A DNA stretch of 64,000 bases from DASRAA01 sp963814165 (GTDB taxonomy: Bacteria; Acidobacteriota; Terriglobia; Terriglobales; Acidobacteriaceae), in contig CAWFBW010000008.1 of the NCBI GenBank assembly GCA_963814165.1, forward strand, positions 434,001 to 498,000, given 5' to 3'. The notes under the pieces were generated by a model. It saw only the letters and a program-made list of their open reading frames with translations. It did not search any database and was not told where the DNA came from. The position numbers and the translations under genes are program-made. Below, one piece after another: positions 54,495 through 63,330 of the stretch (within the stretch, counting starts at the first letter, position 1; each line of letters starts with the position of its first letter).

Positions 54495-55136
54495 CACTTC
54501 TTCTCTCCGGACTCGCAGCCTTCGTAGCGTCCGTGGGAGAATGCGCCGTCCCAACCCAAGTCGGTATCGCCGATCTCAGAGGAGTAATAGCCCTCGACGA
54601 TGAGTCCTTTCACGCGGGTGAAGTGCTCATAGCTCGTTGACAGCTTGAGTCCCCGCGGTAGCGGGTTGCTCTGGCATCGGGAAGGCCATCGGGATCAGCA
54701 CTTCGACCTGTTCGTCAGCGGAAAGGGCGCGGAACGGCTTGCCATACACGCGATTGCTTTCGTCGTCGATGTGTTGCAGGGACTTCACGAACGCGCTCTG
54801 TGCCTCAGGCGATTCGGCGGAAAGCACAAGGTCGGCGTAGCGGTTGACCATCGCCTGCTTTGCGCCGGGAGTCTCGGTCGCCGGGATGATGATGTCGCAC
54901 AGCGCCGCCACGGTCTCGTTCTGCTCGTCCGAGAAGAAAAGCGGTTTCCAATTAGGATTGGCGAATTCGCCCGATGCGTCGATGCCTTGCTGCGCCGGAG
55001 TCAAACCTTCAGCGGGCGTCTGCGCTTCCGCCAGAAGCGGCCTAATCGCAACCAAAGCGCCGGCGAAGCATGCCTGTTGCAGCAGGCTTCGGCGGGTCAA
55101 TACCACGGGAGGATTCGAAGAAGGTTCTTCAGTCAC
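54494..55136 (-). pseudogene. Gluconate 2-dehydrogenase subunit 3-like protein (Tat signal), one frameshift
   Basis: The start ATG 55136 is followed by a twin-arginine-like signal (LTRRSLLQQACFAGALVAIR). The body has FFSDEQNETVAALCDIIIPA and MVNRYADLVLS, typical of the gluconate 2-dehydrogenase subunit 3 family. The frame ends at about 54627 but continues after a one-base shift near 54628-54636 with LIVEGYYSSEIGDTDLGWDG and GRYEGCESGEKK, the usual C-terminus. The restored ~214-aa protein ends in TGA overlapping the GMC start. Probably a sequence error. Confidence 0.8.
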
Positions 55137-55156
55137 GATAGCCCGAGCAGGAAGAA

Positions 55157-55393
55157 TTAACTGGCCTCTAGCTTCTTGACGCGATCTGTTATCGCTTCCA
55201 TCTCGGCGTCAATTGCGCGCAACGCAGCCGCATGAGTTCGCTGACGCATCTCGACCGGCGACGCCCACTTGTGGAACTCAGTCAATAGCGTGGTCTCAGT
55301 CTTCTCGATGCGGGCAGAGAGGCGTTCCTCACTAGCGGCAATCTGAGTTGCAATTTGATTTGCGATCCACTGCTTATCGTCTTCTGTGAGCAT
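55157..55393 (-). CDS. Small coiled-coil-like protein, function unknown
   Basis: A 78-aa frame from ATG 55393 encodes MLTEDDKQWIANQIATQIAA followed by SEERLSARIEKTETTLLTEF. The pattern predicts one long helix or coiled coil. No family was recognised. It lies between the GMC partner gene and another unknown gene, all on the minus strand. Confidence 0.5.
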   Translation of the reverse strand: MLTEDDKQWIANQIATQIAASEERLSARIEKTETTLLTEFHKWASPVEMRQRTHAAALRAIDAEMEAITDRVKKLEAS

Positions 55394-55427
55394 GGGTTTA
55401 TTGTACCGTGTGAAAGACCAACGATGC

Positions 55428-55790
55428 CTAAAGGTTTTGATTCCTCTTGCCCTCTTCGAGTTCGTCATATGAACGGATGGTCTCGATCTCAGGAAGACCG
55501 AAGGGTTCATCGGATCCTGCCATCGAGTAAACTTCAAGCGAACTCAAGCGACCTCCTCGATCAAAGAGAACAACCCCAACGTCCTTTCCGTCCACGGTCG
55601 CCAGGTAATCGGCAAGAATGTGCTCAGGCTCTTTGGAGAAAGGCTCGCCTCCCACTGAGAAATAAACCGTCGGGCATCCGCACGTGCATTTGGAAACAAC
55701 AGTCAGTGCATCGAGTTGTTGAAAAATGTGCTCCGAAGAGCCGCTGCGGCGCAGAAGCCACTCAATTAGTGCTCGCTCATCGGTCGCCAT
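55428..55790 (-). CDS. Hypothetical protein with CTCGCP motif
   Basis: About 120 aa from ATG 55790 (MATDERALIEWLLRRSGSSE); a start at 55829 is also open. A CTCGCPTVYFSV segment (three Cys in five residues) and VLFDRGGRLSSLEVYSMAG look like a compact conserved domain. No function is known to me. Confidence 0.55.
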   Translation of the reverse strand: MATDERALIEWLLRRSGSSEHIFQQLDALTVVSKCTCGCPTVYFSVGGEPFSKEPEHILADYLATVDGKDVGVVLFDRGGRLSSLEVYSMAGSDEPFGLPEIETIRSYDELEEGKRNQNL

Positions 55791-55950
55791 TGCACGAGTT
55801 TGCGGTTCCATTCCCGAAGTCTGGTCCATAGTAATTCTGTCTCAATAACCTACGGCCAACACGAATTTTTACAGGCCTTCTCTGTGTCTCTGTGGCGAAA
55901 TTCCCTCTTGGTCTACACTAGAGGGTTTCGCCGACTATTCTACCCGTCCT

Positions 55951-58079
55951 GTGTTCCGGAGGCTTCATGCTACGTCGACATCGCGTCTCTTCGTATTCGC
56001 GTTTTCTCTCTTCGCCCAAGCCCAGGCCAAGCATCCCTTCACCTTCGAAGACATGATGCAGCTGAAGCGAGTTGGCGAACCCACCGTCTCACCCGACAGC
56101 AAATGGGTGGCGTTCAGCGCGGTTGATGTCAACCTCGACGCCAACAGCAAGACGCCACACCTTTGGATCATTCCCGTCGCTGGCGGCGAGGCGAAGCGCA
56201 TGACGCCCGCTACCGGCTCCGGTGAGGATCGCCCGCGCTTTTCGCCCGACGGCAAGCTCGTAATCTTCGAGTCCGACCGCGGTGGGGGCAGCCAGATCTG
56301 GGTGCAGGATTTCGACACCGCCAATGGCGCGCTTACTGGCGAGCCGAAGAAGGTCACGTCGATTTCGACCGAAGCCTCCGGCGGCACTTGGTCGCCTGAT
56401 GGCAAGAGCGTGATCTTCGTGTCTTCGGTTTATCCCGAATGCAAAGACGACGCTTGCAACAAACAGAAAGACGAAGAGCGCGCCAAGTCCAAGGTCAAGG
56501 CCCGCACCTACGACAAGCTGATGTTCCGCCACTGGAACCACTATTACGACGGCAAGGTCAGCCATCTTTTCATCGTTCCAATCGAGGGAGGCGTGGCGCG
56601 CGACCTGACGCCCGGCGAACACGAAGTGCCGCCCTTCAGCCTCGGCGGACAAGACCAGTACGCCTTCTCGCCCGACGGCAAGGAAGTCGCCTACACCTGC
56701 AACACCGACGAGAACGAAGCCACCAGCACCAACAGCGACGTATTCGTAGTGCCCGCCGCCGGCGGCGCCGCCAAACGCATCACCACCAACCCCGGCAGCG
56801 ACAGCACGGCTATCTATTCACCCGACGGCAAGTACATCGCCTACCGCTCGCAGCTTCGCGGAGGCTACGAGAGCGACCGCTTCCGCCTGATGCTCTACGA
56901 CCGCGCCTCCGGCAAGGCCACCGACCTGACACCTAACTTCGACCGCTGGGTCGATTCCATTGCCTGGTCGCCCGATTCCAAGACCATCTACCTCACCGCC
57001 GGCAACGAAGGCGAGAACCCGATCTACGCCCTGCACGTCGGTCAGACAAATCCCTGGCCCGAAGAGCTGGTGGACGGCTACAACGACAGTCCCACGCCCA
57101 CGCCTGACGGCAAGATGCTGGTGTTCGACACACATGTCGATCTCGGCGCCCAACGAGATCTACACTGCGCCGCTCGATGTTCGCGCAGTGCCGCATGGCC
57201 TTTCCGCCGAATGCCTACAAGGTTCCCGACTGCCTCCAGTCCAAGTCCAAGCCGCTGACCCACATGAACGACGAAGTCCTGTCGAAGGTCGCGATGGAAC
57301 CCATGGAGACCTTCTGGTTTACCGGCGCCGCCAGGGAGAAAGTGCAGGGCTTCATCCTGCGGCCGCCGAACTTCGACAAGAGCAAGAAGTATCCCGTGAA
57401 GTACCTGATTCACGGCGGGCCCGAAGGCGCATGGGGCGACGACTGGTCTTATCGCTGGAACCCAGAACTCTTCGCCGCCAACGGTTACGTAGTCGTGATG
57501 GTCAACTTCCACGGTTCAACCGGCTACGGCCAGAAGTTCATTGATGCCATCAACGGCAACTGGGGCGGCGCGCCCTTCGAAGACCTGATGCTCGGCCTCG
57601 ACTACGCCGAGAAGGAATATCCCTTCATCGCCAAAGACCGCGAGTGTGCGCTCGGCGCGAGCTATGGTGGCTACGCTATCAACTGGATCGAAGGCCACTC
57701 CGATCGCTTCAAGTGCCTGGTCTCGCACGACGGCATGTTCAACACCGAGTCCGCCTTCGGCACCACCGAAGAGTTGTGGTTCAACGAGTGGGAGTTCAAG
57801 GGCACGCCCTGGACCAACCGCGAGATGTACCGCAAGTGGTCGCCGCACCTGTATGCGACGAACTTCAAGACGCCGATGCTCGTCGTCCACGGCCAGCTGG
57901 ATTATCGTCTCGACGTCTCCGAGGGGTTCCAGATGTTCACTACGCTGCAGCGGCTCAAGGTGCCGTCGAAGCTGATGTACTTCCCCGACGAAGGCCACTG
58001 GGTGCTGAAGCCGCAGAACGGCCGCTTCTGGTACCAGACCGTTAACGCGTGGGTCGATCAATGGACTAAGGCGAAGTGA
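55951..58079 (+). pseudogene. S9 family peptidase (DPP/acylaminoacyl-type), two frameshifts
   Basis: The first part (to about 57130) is a beta-propeller with repeated SPDGK-type blades (VSPDSKWVAFSAVDVNLDAN, FSPDGKEVAYTCNTDENEAT). SISAPNEIYTAPLD then continues in a second frame, and from about 57177 the hydrolase domain is in a third: LIHGGPEGAWGDDWSYRWN, GASYGGYAINW (nucleophile Ser), HGQLDYRLDVSE (Asp) and DEGHWVLKP (His). Two added bases (near 57131-57141 and 57165-57200) would restore a ~700-aa secreted S9 peptidase. An ATG at 55968 with GGAGG upstream is out of frame, so the N-terminus may also be affected. Confidence 0.8.
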
Positions 58080-58156
58080 GCAAGCTACTTGGCTGGCATG
58101 CGAAGCGATTCTGTGCTCACTCCGGACTGGGGCTGACACCAAAAGAGGAGAATCTG

Positions 58157-59731
58157 ATGAGTTGTAGGAAACCGTTTGTGTTTGTTGCCGTTCTCTTGCT
58201 GTCTAGTTCGGGCATCTTTGCCGCGACGAAGGACGAGGTGAAGATCGATTCCGGCGCGGTGAAGGGCGCGGTGACCGATGGCGTGGCCTCATTCAAAGGT
58301 ATTCCCTTTGCCGCTCCTCCAGTCGGAGACCTGCGCTGGCGGCCTCCGCAACCGGTGAAGCCGTGGAAGGGCGTTCGCCCGGCGATTACTTATGGCGCCG
58401 ACTGCGCGCAGAAGCCTTTTCCTGGGGACGCCGCACCGCTTGGAGTCACTCCCGCCGAAGACTGCCTGTACGTCAACGTCTGGACGCCTCAGGATTTCAA
58501 AGGCAAGAGGCTGTCCGTCCTGTTCTGGATCTACGGAGGAGGCTTTGTGAACGGGGGCAGCTCGCCGGCAGTGTACGACGGCTCGCAGTTTGCGAAGCGT
58601 GGCGTGGTGCTCGTCAGCTTCAACTACCGCCTCGGACGCTTCGGCTTCTTTGCCCATCCCGCGCTCAGTAAAGAAGACCCCTCCGAGCCACACGGCAATT
58701 ATGGCTACATGGATCAGATCGCCGCGCTCAAATGGGTAAAGCAGAACATCGCGGCCTTTGGCGGCGACCCCAGCAACATCACCATCTTTGGCGAGTCAGC
58801 GGGTGGAGGCTCGGTGCTGATGCTGATGACCTCACCCATGTCGCAGGGACTCTTCCATCGCGCCATCGTCGAGTCCGGGGGAGGACGTTCGCTGCTGATG
58901 GGCCCGCGCTACATCAACAAGCCCGGCGCCAACGGCATGCCGTCGGGTGAAGAAGTCGGGGTTGCCTTCGCGAAAAGTGTTGGCATCAGTGGCGACGATG
59001 CCGCTGCACTGGCCGCTCTGCGCAAGTTGCCGGAAGACGCGGTTGTTGCCGGTCTCAACATGGCGAGCATGATGACGCCCACCTACGCCGGCCCCATGGT
59101 AGATGGCAAGATCGTGATCGAGTCGCCCGCTGAGGCCTATGCTGCCGGGCGCGGCGCGAAGGTTCCGCTTATGGTTGGCGCCAACGACGCCGACATTGGC
59201 TTTCCGGCGGGTCGCACCAAGGAGGAGTTCTTCGCGCAGTTTGGCCCCAATGCCGCAAAGGCGAAGGCGGCTTACGATCCAGACGGCTCGCTGCCGGACA
59301 TGGTTGTCGGCCTCAAGATCGCTGCTGATCGGATGATGGTTGAGCCTTCGCGATTTATTGCTCGCACCATCGCCGAGACCGGAGAGCCAGCCTACGAGTA
59401 CCGATTTTCGTATGTAGCCGAATCGGAGCGGGAGACCTGGAAGGGCGCGCCCCACGCCACCGAAATTCCGTACGTCTTCGACACCGTGAAGGCCCGCTAC
59501 GGCGACAAGCTTACCGCCGCTGATAGCGCCACCGCCGAAGCCGCTAACGCCTACTGGTCCAACTTCGCCAAGGCCGGCGACCCGAACGCCAAGGGTCTTC
59601 CCAACTGGCCGAAGTACAACTTGCAGACGGACGAACTGATGAACTTCACCCCGAAAGGTCCGGTCGCCATGCCCGACCCATGGAAAGTCCGCCTCGACCT
59701 CGTAGAAAAGCTCACGGTCGAGTCAAAATGA
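58157..59731 (+). CDS. Type-B carboxylesterase
   Basis: About 524 aa from ATG 58157 (AGAGGAG upstream), with a signal peptide (RKPFVFVAVLLLSSSGIFAA). The alpha/beta-hydrolase has the family N-terminus FKGIPFAAPPVGDLRWRPPQ, oxyanion loop YGGGFVNGGSSPAV, nucleophile FGESAGGGSVLML and C-terminal GAPHATEIPYVFDT with the likely His. It hydrolyses carboxylic esters in the periplasm or outside the cell. Confidence 0.92.
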   Translation: MSCRKPFVFVAVLLLSSSGIFAATKDEVKIDSGAVKGAVTDGVASFKGIPFAAPPVGDLRWRPPQPVKPWKGVRPAITYGADCAQKPFPGDAAPLGVTPAEDCLYVNVWTPQDFKGKRLSVLFWIYGGGFVNGGSSPAVYDGSQFAKRGVVLVSFNYRLGRFGFFAHPALSKEDPSEPHGNYGYMDQIAALKWVKQNIAAFGGDPSNITIFGESAGGGSVLMLMTSPMSQGLFHRAIVESGGGRSLLMGPRYINKPGANGMPSGEEVGVAFAKSVGISGDDAAALAALRKLPEDAVVAGLNMASMMTPTYAGPMVDGKIVIESPAEAYAAGRGAKVPLMVGANDADIGFPAGRTKEEFFAQFGPNAAKAKAAYDPDGSLPDMVVGLKIAADRMMVEPSRFIARTIAETGEPAYEYRFSYVAESERETWKGAPHATEIPYVFDTVKARYGDKLTAADSATAEAANAYWSNFAKAGDPNAKGLPNWPKYNLQTDELMNFTPKGPVAMPDPWKVRLDLVEKLTVESK

Positions 59732-59877
59732 CGAAGCGGGGAACGGTGCTAATGGCATCGCTCCACTGCCATTGTTGCGGTCTTAGGCTTTGCGAATCAT
59801 GCGGTCCTCCTGGCAAATGGATGCCGGGTGTATCGCAGGTGACAGCGGGGGAAATACAGTATTTTGCGCAGAAAGAA

Positions 59878-59902
59878 GCCGGAGCGTGAAGCTCCGGCTT
59901 TT
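59878..59902. terminator. Bidirectional terminator between esterase and PEP-CTERM genes
   Basis: GCCGGAGC (59878-59885) pairs with GCTCCGGC (59891-59898) around a GTGAA loop, followed by TTTT on the plus strand and by GGCTTCTTTC on the minus strand. Confidence 0.8.
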
Positions 59903-59922
59903 GCAGTTGCGGGGGTTGGGGT

Positions 59923-60615
59923 TTACAGGTTGATCTTGCGGCGCAATATGCCCGCGAGTCCAAGGATTCCGGAGCCGAACATCACCAACGTGCCGGGCTC
60001 AGGAACTGCGCCACCGGTGTATTCGCCGGCTCGGCTGGTGACCGTGCCAGTAGGGTCAACTTCCATGTAGCTATTACCGCAGCCGTTGCAGACGTTCGCC
60101 TGCCCCGTTCCCATGATCTCGAGCAACAGATTGCCATTGCTGGCGTCAAAAGCAAACGGGCTTACGGAGATCGTGATCATCGGGTTGGTGTCAGTTCCGG
60201 CGGTGAAACTGCCGACCATCGTCCAATCGCCACCGCGATTCGAAGCCAGGTTGGAGCTCAGCCCGCCCACGGCAGCCGAGGTCGTTGACAGATACAGCGA
60301 GTAGCTGCCGCCGATGACCAGAGTGCTTCCACCAAAGTTGAGGTTGTTATAAAAGTCGACGCTCGAAATCGACTGGGTACCGACGGCGGAACCCAAATAC
60401 ACCTGCTGGTAGTCAATCGCGGCAACCTGTCCGGTTACGTTGCACAGGAAGGGGATGCAGTTTCCCATGGTGGGGTCGGACGTCCCGACCGTAGTGCTGT
60501 TGAATGTCGTCACCAGACCGTTAAGGTCGTTAAAAGTCAGAAGCGTACTGGCGTTCAGCATCATGCAGCTGCTCACCAACAACGCCAAGGCCAGGGTCTT
60601 TAGCGCAAGTTTCAT
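59923..60615 (-). CDS. PEP-CTERM sorted exoprotein
   Basis: This 230-aa protein has a signal peptide (MKLALKTLALALLVSSCMML) and a C-terminal PEP-CTERM signal: VPEPGTLVMFGSGILGLAGI, then LRRKINL. The middle is Gly/Ser/Thr/Asn-rich beta sequence (TFNDLNGLVTTFNSTTVGTS). PEP-CTERM proteins are processed by exosortase; no exosortase gene lies in this window. Function is unknown, probably extracellular matrix. Confidence 0.88.
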   Translation of the reverse strand: MKLALKTLALALLVSSCMMLNASTLLTFNDLNGLVTTFNSTTVGTSDPTMGNCIPFLCNVTGQVAAIDYQQVYLGSAVGTQSISSVDFYNNLNFGGSTLVIGGSYSLYLSTTSAAVGGLSSNLASNRGGDWTMVGSFTAGTDTNPMITISVSPFAFDASNGNLLLEIMGTGQANVCNGCGNSYMEVDPTGTVTSRAGEYTGGAVPEPGTLVMFGSGILGLAGILRRKINL

Positions 60616-60981
60616 TGGATCTCCAAGGTTGATGTTTTCAAATCCCTACTCGTGGTGGGCCACTGGGGAGGGTACCCACATCATAATAAACAGTGCACGT
60701 TGGCTTCCACAAATTCCCGACGTATGCCATTGATTTGCAACGAGTTACTAGCAACGCTGTTACCAATGCGCAAACATTTGCACATTCGTGGGTAATGCCG
60801 TGGCTCCACTTTAGTGGTGCTCTAGCTAAGTCCCACGCCCTCTATTGGATACATATAAATATAGGTAATTCAATTATTTGCGAACAATTCTCCCCCAACT
60901 CATTGATTCTAAATGATCGTGAAGTGGAAAATTTGCCGTGCGGCGCGAGAAGTGCCGAGGTTCCACGTGGAACAATTGTGA
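60616..60981. other. AT-rich intergenic region with a parS-like site
   Basis: No gene was found. The stretch 60840-60910 is AT-rich for this genome (ATACATATAAATATAGG) and the right end has a parS-like palindrome (listed separately) just beyond the yihY stop. Confidence 0.5.
60959..60974. promoter_or_regulatory. Candidate parS (ParB/Spo0J binding) site
   Basis: GGTTCCACGTGGAACA contains the perfect palindrome GTTCCACGTGGAAC (60960-60973). Chromosomal parS sites in several phyla have the form TGTTyCACGTGrAACA, and this differs only at the first base. It lies between convergent or tail-oriented genes, where it would not disturb coding sequence. It is the only such match with conserved flanks noticed in the window. 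Confidence 0.6.
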
Positions 60982-62043
60982 CTAAGCTCCCGCAGCAGTC
61001 GCCTTCTGCGCTTCCACCCGGTCAGAGTGCGCGGCAGCCGAAAGGTAGGCCCCGCCCAGCAGCAGCATCCCGCTCCAGAACGACCAGAAGATCAGGGTGA
61101 CCGACACTGCGAAGGGCCCGTACACTTCCCGGAAGTTCAGCCAGGGTAGCAGGTAGATGTACAAATACTTCGCGCCTTCCGAGAGGATGCCGGTCGTGAT
61201 GGCCGCGGGAAGCACCGCGCGCACCGGCACTTTTCCATGCGGTAACAGCCAGTAGATGAGGAAATAGATCGCTATCGTGGTGACGATCGCGAAAGCCTTC
61301 ATCACGATGAATCCAACCCCGCGATATACGGAATTGGGGTCGCTAATGACGAGTCCCAGGAACTTCAGGTTCTGCGCCGTGAGATACACCGACAGCAGTG
61401 CCAGTGATGCGCAAGAAATCGCAAGCATCACCGAAACAAGCGCGTTCATGATATACGAGCGGTTTTTGGGGAAGCCCCAGATGCTGTTGAGCGCGACTTC
61501 CAGCGGAAGGAAAATGCCCGTGGAGCTGATCAGCAGCATCACCAGGGACAGAATTTCACCTCGCCCATGGACGCTGGCCAGGAACTGCAGATTGCGGATC
61601 ACGAAGTCCTGGTTGCTGGGCAGATAGTCGTGCAGGAGTTGCAGCACCACGTCGTACATCTGCTGCGAATGAAAAACCTGGCGGATGATAGTGAGCAGTA
61701 GGACGATCAGCGGGCACAACGACAGGAGCGAGTTCGCAGCGACCGAGAAGGCGTAGGTATGGACTTCGGTCTGCGTGAGGTAGCGTAATGTGGACCAGCC
61801 ATAGCGCCGCAGGCGTCCGAACAGACCCAACCGCTCCATTTCGTACTGATACATGTGGCGGATGTCATCCTGGGCCTGCAGCCGCCGTGCGGCCGCTCCC
61901 GTCTGAAGCGGGCTGTCGTCTAACCTATTGTCAGATTTAGGCTTATCGCTGAGCAAGCCACTCGGAGTGTGAAGGCTGTTCCCAGCAGGCACGTCGGATT
62001 CCGTGCTAGGTTCGCCGGGTCTGATTGGGTCGCGCATCCTCAA
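60982..62043 (-). CDS. YihY/UPF0761 family membrane protein
   Basis: This 353-aa protein has a ~75-residue cytosolic N-terminus and about six membrane segments. HTYAFSVAANSLLSLCPLIV and LPSNQDFVIRNLQFLASVHG belong to the YihY/virulence-factor-BrkB family (PF03631). The IYFLIYWLLPHGKVPVRAVL, GPFAVSVTLIFWSFWSGMLL region fits the C-terminal segments. Once annotated as RNase BN, now regarded as an inner membrane protein of unknown function. Confidence 0.88.
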   Translation of the reverse strand: MRMRDPIRPGEPSTESDVPAGNSLHTPSGLLSDKPKSDNRLDDSPLQTGAAARRLQAQDDIRHMYQYEMERLGLFGRLRRYGWSTLRYLTQTEVHTYAFSVAANSLLSLCPLIVLLLTIIRQVFHSQQMYDVVLQLLHDYLPSNQDFVIRNLQFLASVHGRGEILSLVMLLISSTGIFLPLEVALNSIWGFPKNRSYIMNALVSVMLAISCASLALLSVYLTAQNLKFLGLVISDPNSVYRGVGFIVMKAFAIVTTIAIYFLIYWLLPHGKVPVRAVLPAAITTGILSEGAKYLYIYLLPWLNFREVYGPFAVSVTLIFWSFWSGMLLLGGAYLSAAAHSDRVEAQKATAAGA

Positions 62044-62485
62044 TCAATCGTATCAGGGATCGTTGATCGTTGAGTGACTCGCAGAAATACCACTTTCATG
62101 GCGGGTAAGGAGGTGGTGAATTGCCTCCAAGCTACTGTGATTAAAACACTTGCCAAAATTAAGAGTTCCTGTAATCATTCCTAGCTCCCGGCAAGAATGG
62201 TCGAACGGGGGAGCCTCGGCGCAAGCCGAATTCGGATTTGGGTTGATGTTTCTGTCAGCAGTGAAACCTCGCGCGTTGGAAAAGCTACACGATCCGCATG
62301 GCAGAGTGTTACTATCTCACGCCCTCGGAGTCGTGGGCTTTTTTCATTGCGATCGAGCTGCGAGCTGAGCGGCAACCCTGTTTCCCGGCAACGTGGAGAC
62401 GTCTTGTGGTGGTGTGTCAGGGTTGCGCCCAGGCCTTCCGCGAAGCAGGGGTTATCTCAGGATGAACACTCGAAAGGAGTAGGTT
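62044..62485 (+). ncRNA. Long region before the csp gene; possible small RNA or cold-shock leader
   Basis: No gene. A TTGCCA...TAATCA-like promoter (around 62151-62180) precedes a structured stretch (CTCCCGGCAAGAATGG and CGAACGGGGGAG at about 62187-62215) that ends near 62345 in GCCCTCGGAGTCGTGGGC followed by TTTTTT, a possible terminator. This could be a ~170-nt sRNA or an attenuated cold-shock leader. Csp genes often have long regulatory leaders; assignment is inference. Confidence 0.35.
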
Positions 62486-62689
62486 GTGAGAGAAAAAGGC
62501 ACAGTCAAGTGGTTCAACGGAGCCAAGGGCTATGGTTTCATTCAGCGCTCCACCGGCGAGGATGTATTCGTACATTTCTCTGCCATTCAGGAATCGGGAT
62601 ACCGCAGCCTGAACGAGGGCGAGACCGTCGAGTTCGATGTCAGCACCGGACCGAAAGGGCTCCAGGCCGCTAACGTCGCGCGCGTCTAG
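62486..62689 (+). CDS. Cold-shock domain protein (CspA family)
   Basis: This 67-aa protein is a typical CSD: EKGTVKWFNGAKGYGFIQRS (RNP1 region GYGFI) and DVFVHFSAIQ (RNP2). It binds single-stranded RNA and acts as a chaperone. The start is GTG after AAAGGAG. A terminator follows at 62779. Confidence 0.97.
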   Translation: MREKGTVKWFNGAKGYGFIQRSTGEDVFVHFSAIQESGYRSLNEGETVEFDVSTGPKGLQAANVARV

Positions 62690-62778
62690 CTAGGCGTCTC
62701 CACGATGGGCGAATCTGACCGGCTTGCCGCGCCACTCAGTGAGCCGGGATCAACGATGGTTAGCGATCTAAACCACTG

Positions 62779-62802
62779 AACCCTCCCCGCAAGGGAGGGT
62801 TT
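62779..62802. terminator. Bidirectional terminator between csp and marR genes
   Basis: AACCCTCCC (62779-62787) pairs with GGGAGGGTT (62793-62801). The right arm overlaps the MarR stop codon. T and A runs are short, so it may be moderate. Confidence 0.7.
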
Positions 62803-63298
62803 AATCATGTGAGGTGGATTCGCCCGGAAGATCAGGCTCATCGTCGAAGATCAGTGCGCAAAGGCGGCTTAGTTCGTGACATTCTTTGTCGGTGAGTTTG
62901 CCGAGGAGCGATTTGCCCTGCTCCTCCATCTCGGGCTGAATGCTTTCTACTAATTTCAGGCCCTTGGGAGTGATTCGGGTAATGGCTTGACGCTGATCGG
63001 AGCCGCCACGGTTTCGGCGAACGAATCCCTGGGCTTGCAGGCGATCGACCAAGCGCGTGACGTCAGGTGCGCGCTCGACCAGGCGCTGGGCGATCTCGCA
63101 GCGCGGGTGGCCCTCCGGATAAACACCCCGCAGGATGCGAAGCACGTTGTATTGTGCGCGGGTGAGGCCGTGGCGTTCGCAGACCGCGTCAACTACATCA
63201 CGCATGGTGCCGGCGGCGACTATGACGCTCAGCAGCGCCTCCTGTTGGGCACTGGCGAATCGGGGTTGCTTGAGCCGTCGACTGAGAGCTTGAGTCAT
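62801..63298 (-). CDS. MarR family transcriptional regulator
   Basis: This 165-aa protein has the winged-helix pattern of MarR: HGLTRAQYNVLRILRGVYPE, LVERAPDVTRLVDRLQAQGF, VRRNRGGSDQRQAITRITPK (the DxR wing). It is probably a repressor of a neighbouring or distant efflux/stress gene; ligand unknown. Confidence 0.92.
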   Translation of the reverse strand: MTQALSRRLKQPRFASAQQEALLSVIVAAGTMRDVVDAVCERHGLTRAQYNVLRILRGVYPEGHPRCEIAQRLVERAPDVTRLVDRLQAQGFVRRNRGGSDQRQAITRITPKGLKLVESIQPEMEEQGKSLLGKLTDKECHELSRLCALIFDDEPDLPGESTSHD

Positions 63299-63330
63299 CC
63301 AGTCAGTTATAGCCAGAAATCAGCGTGTTG

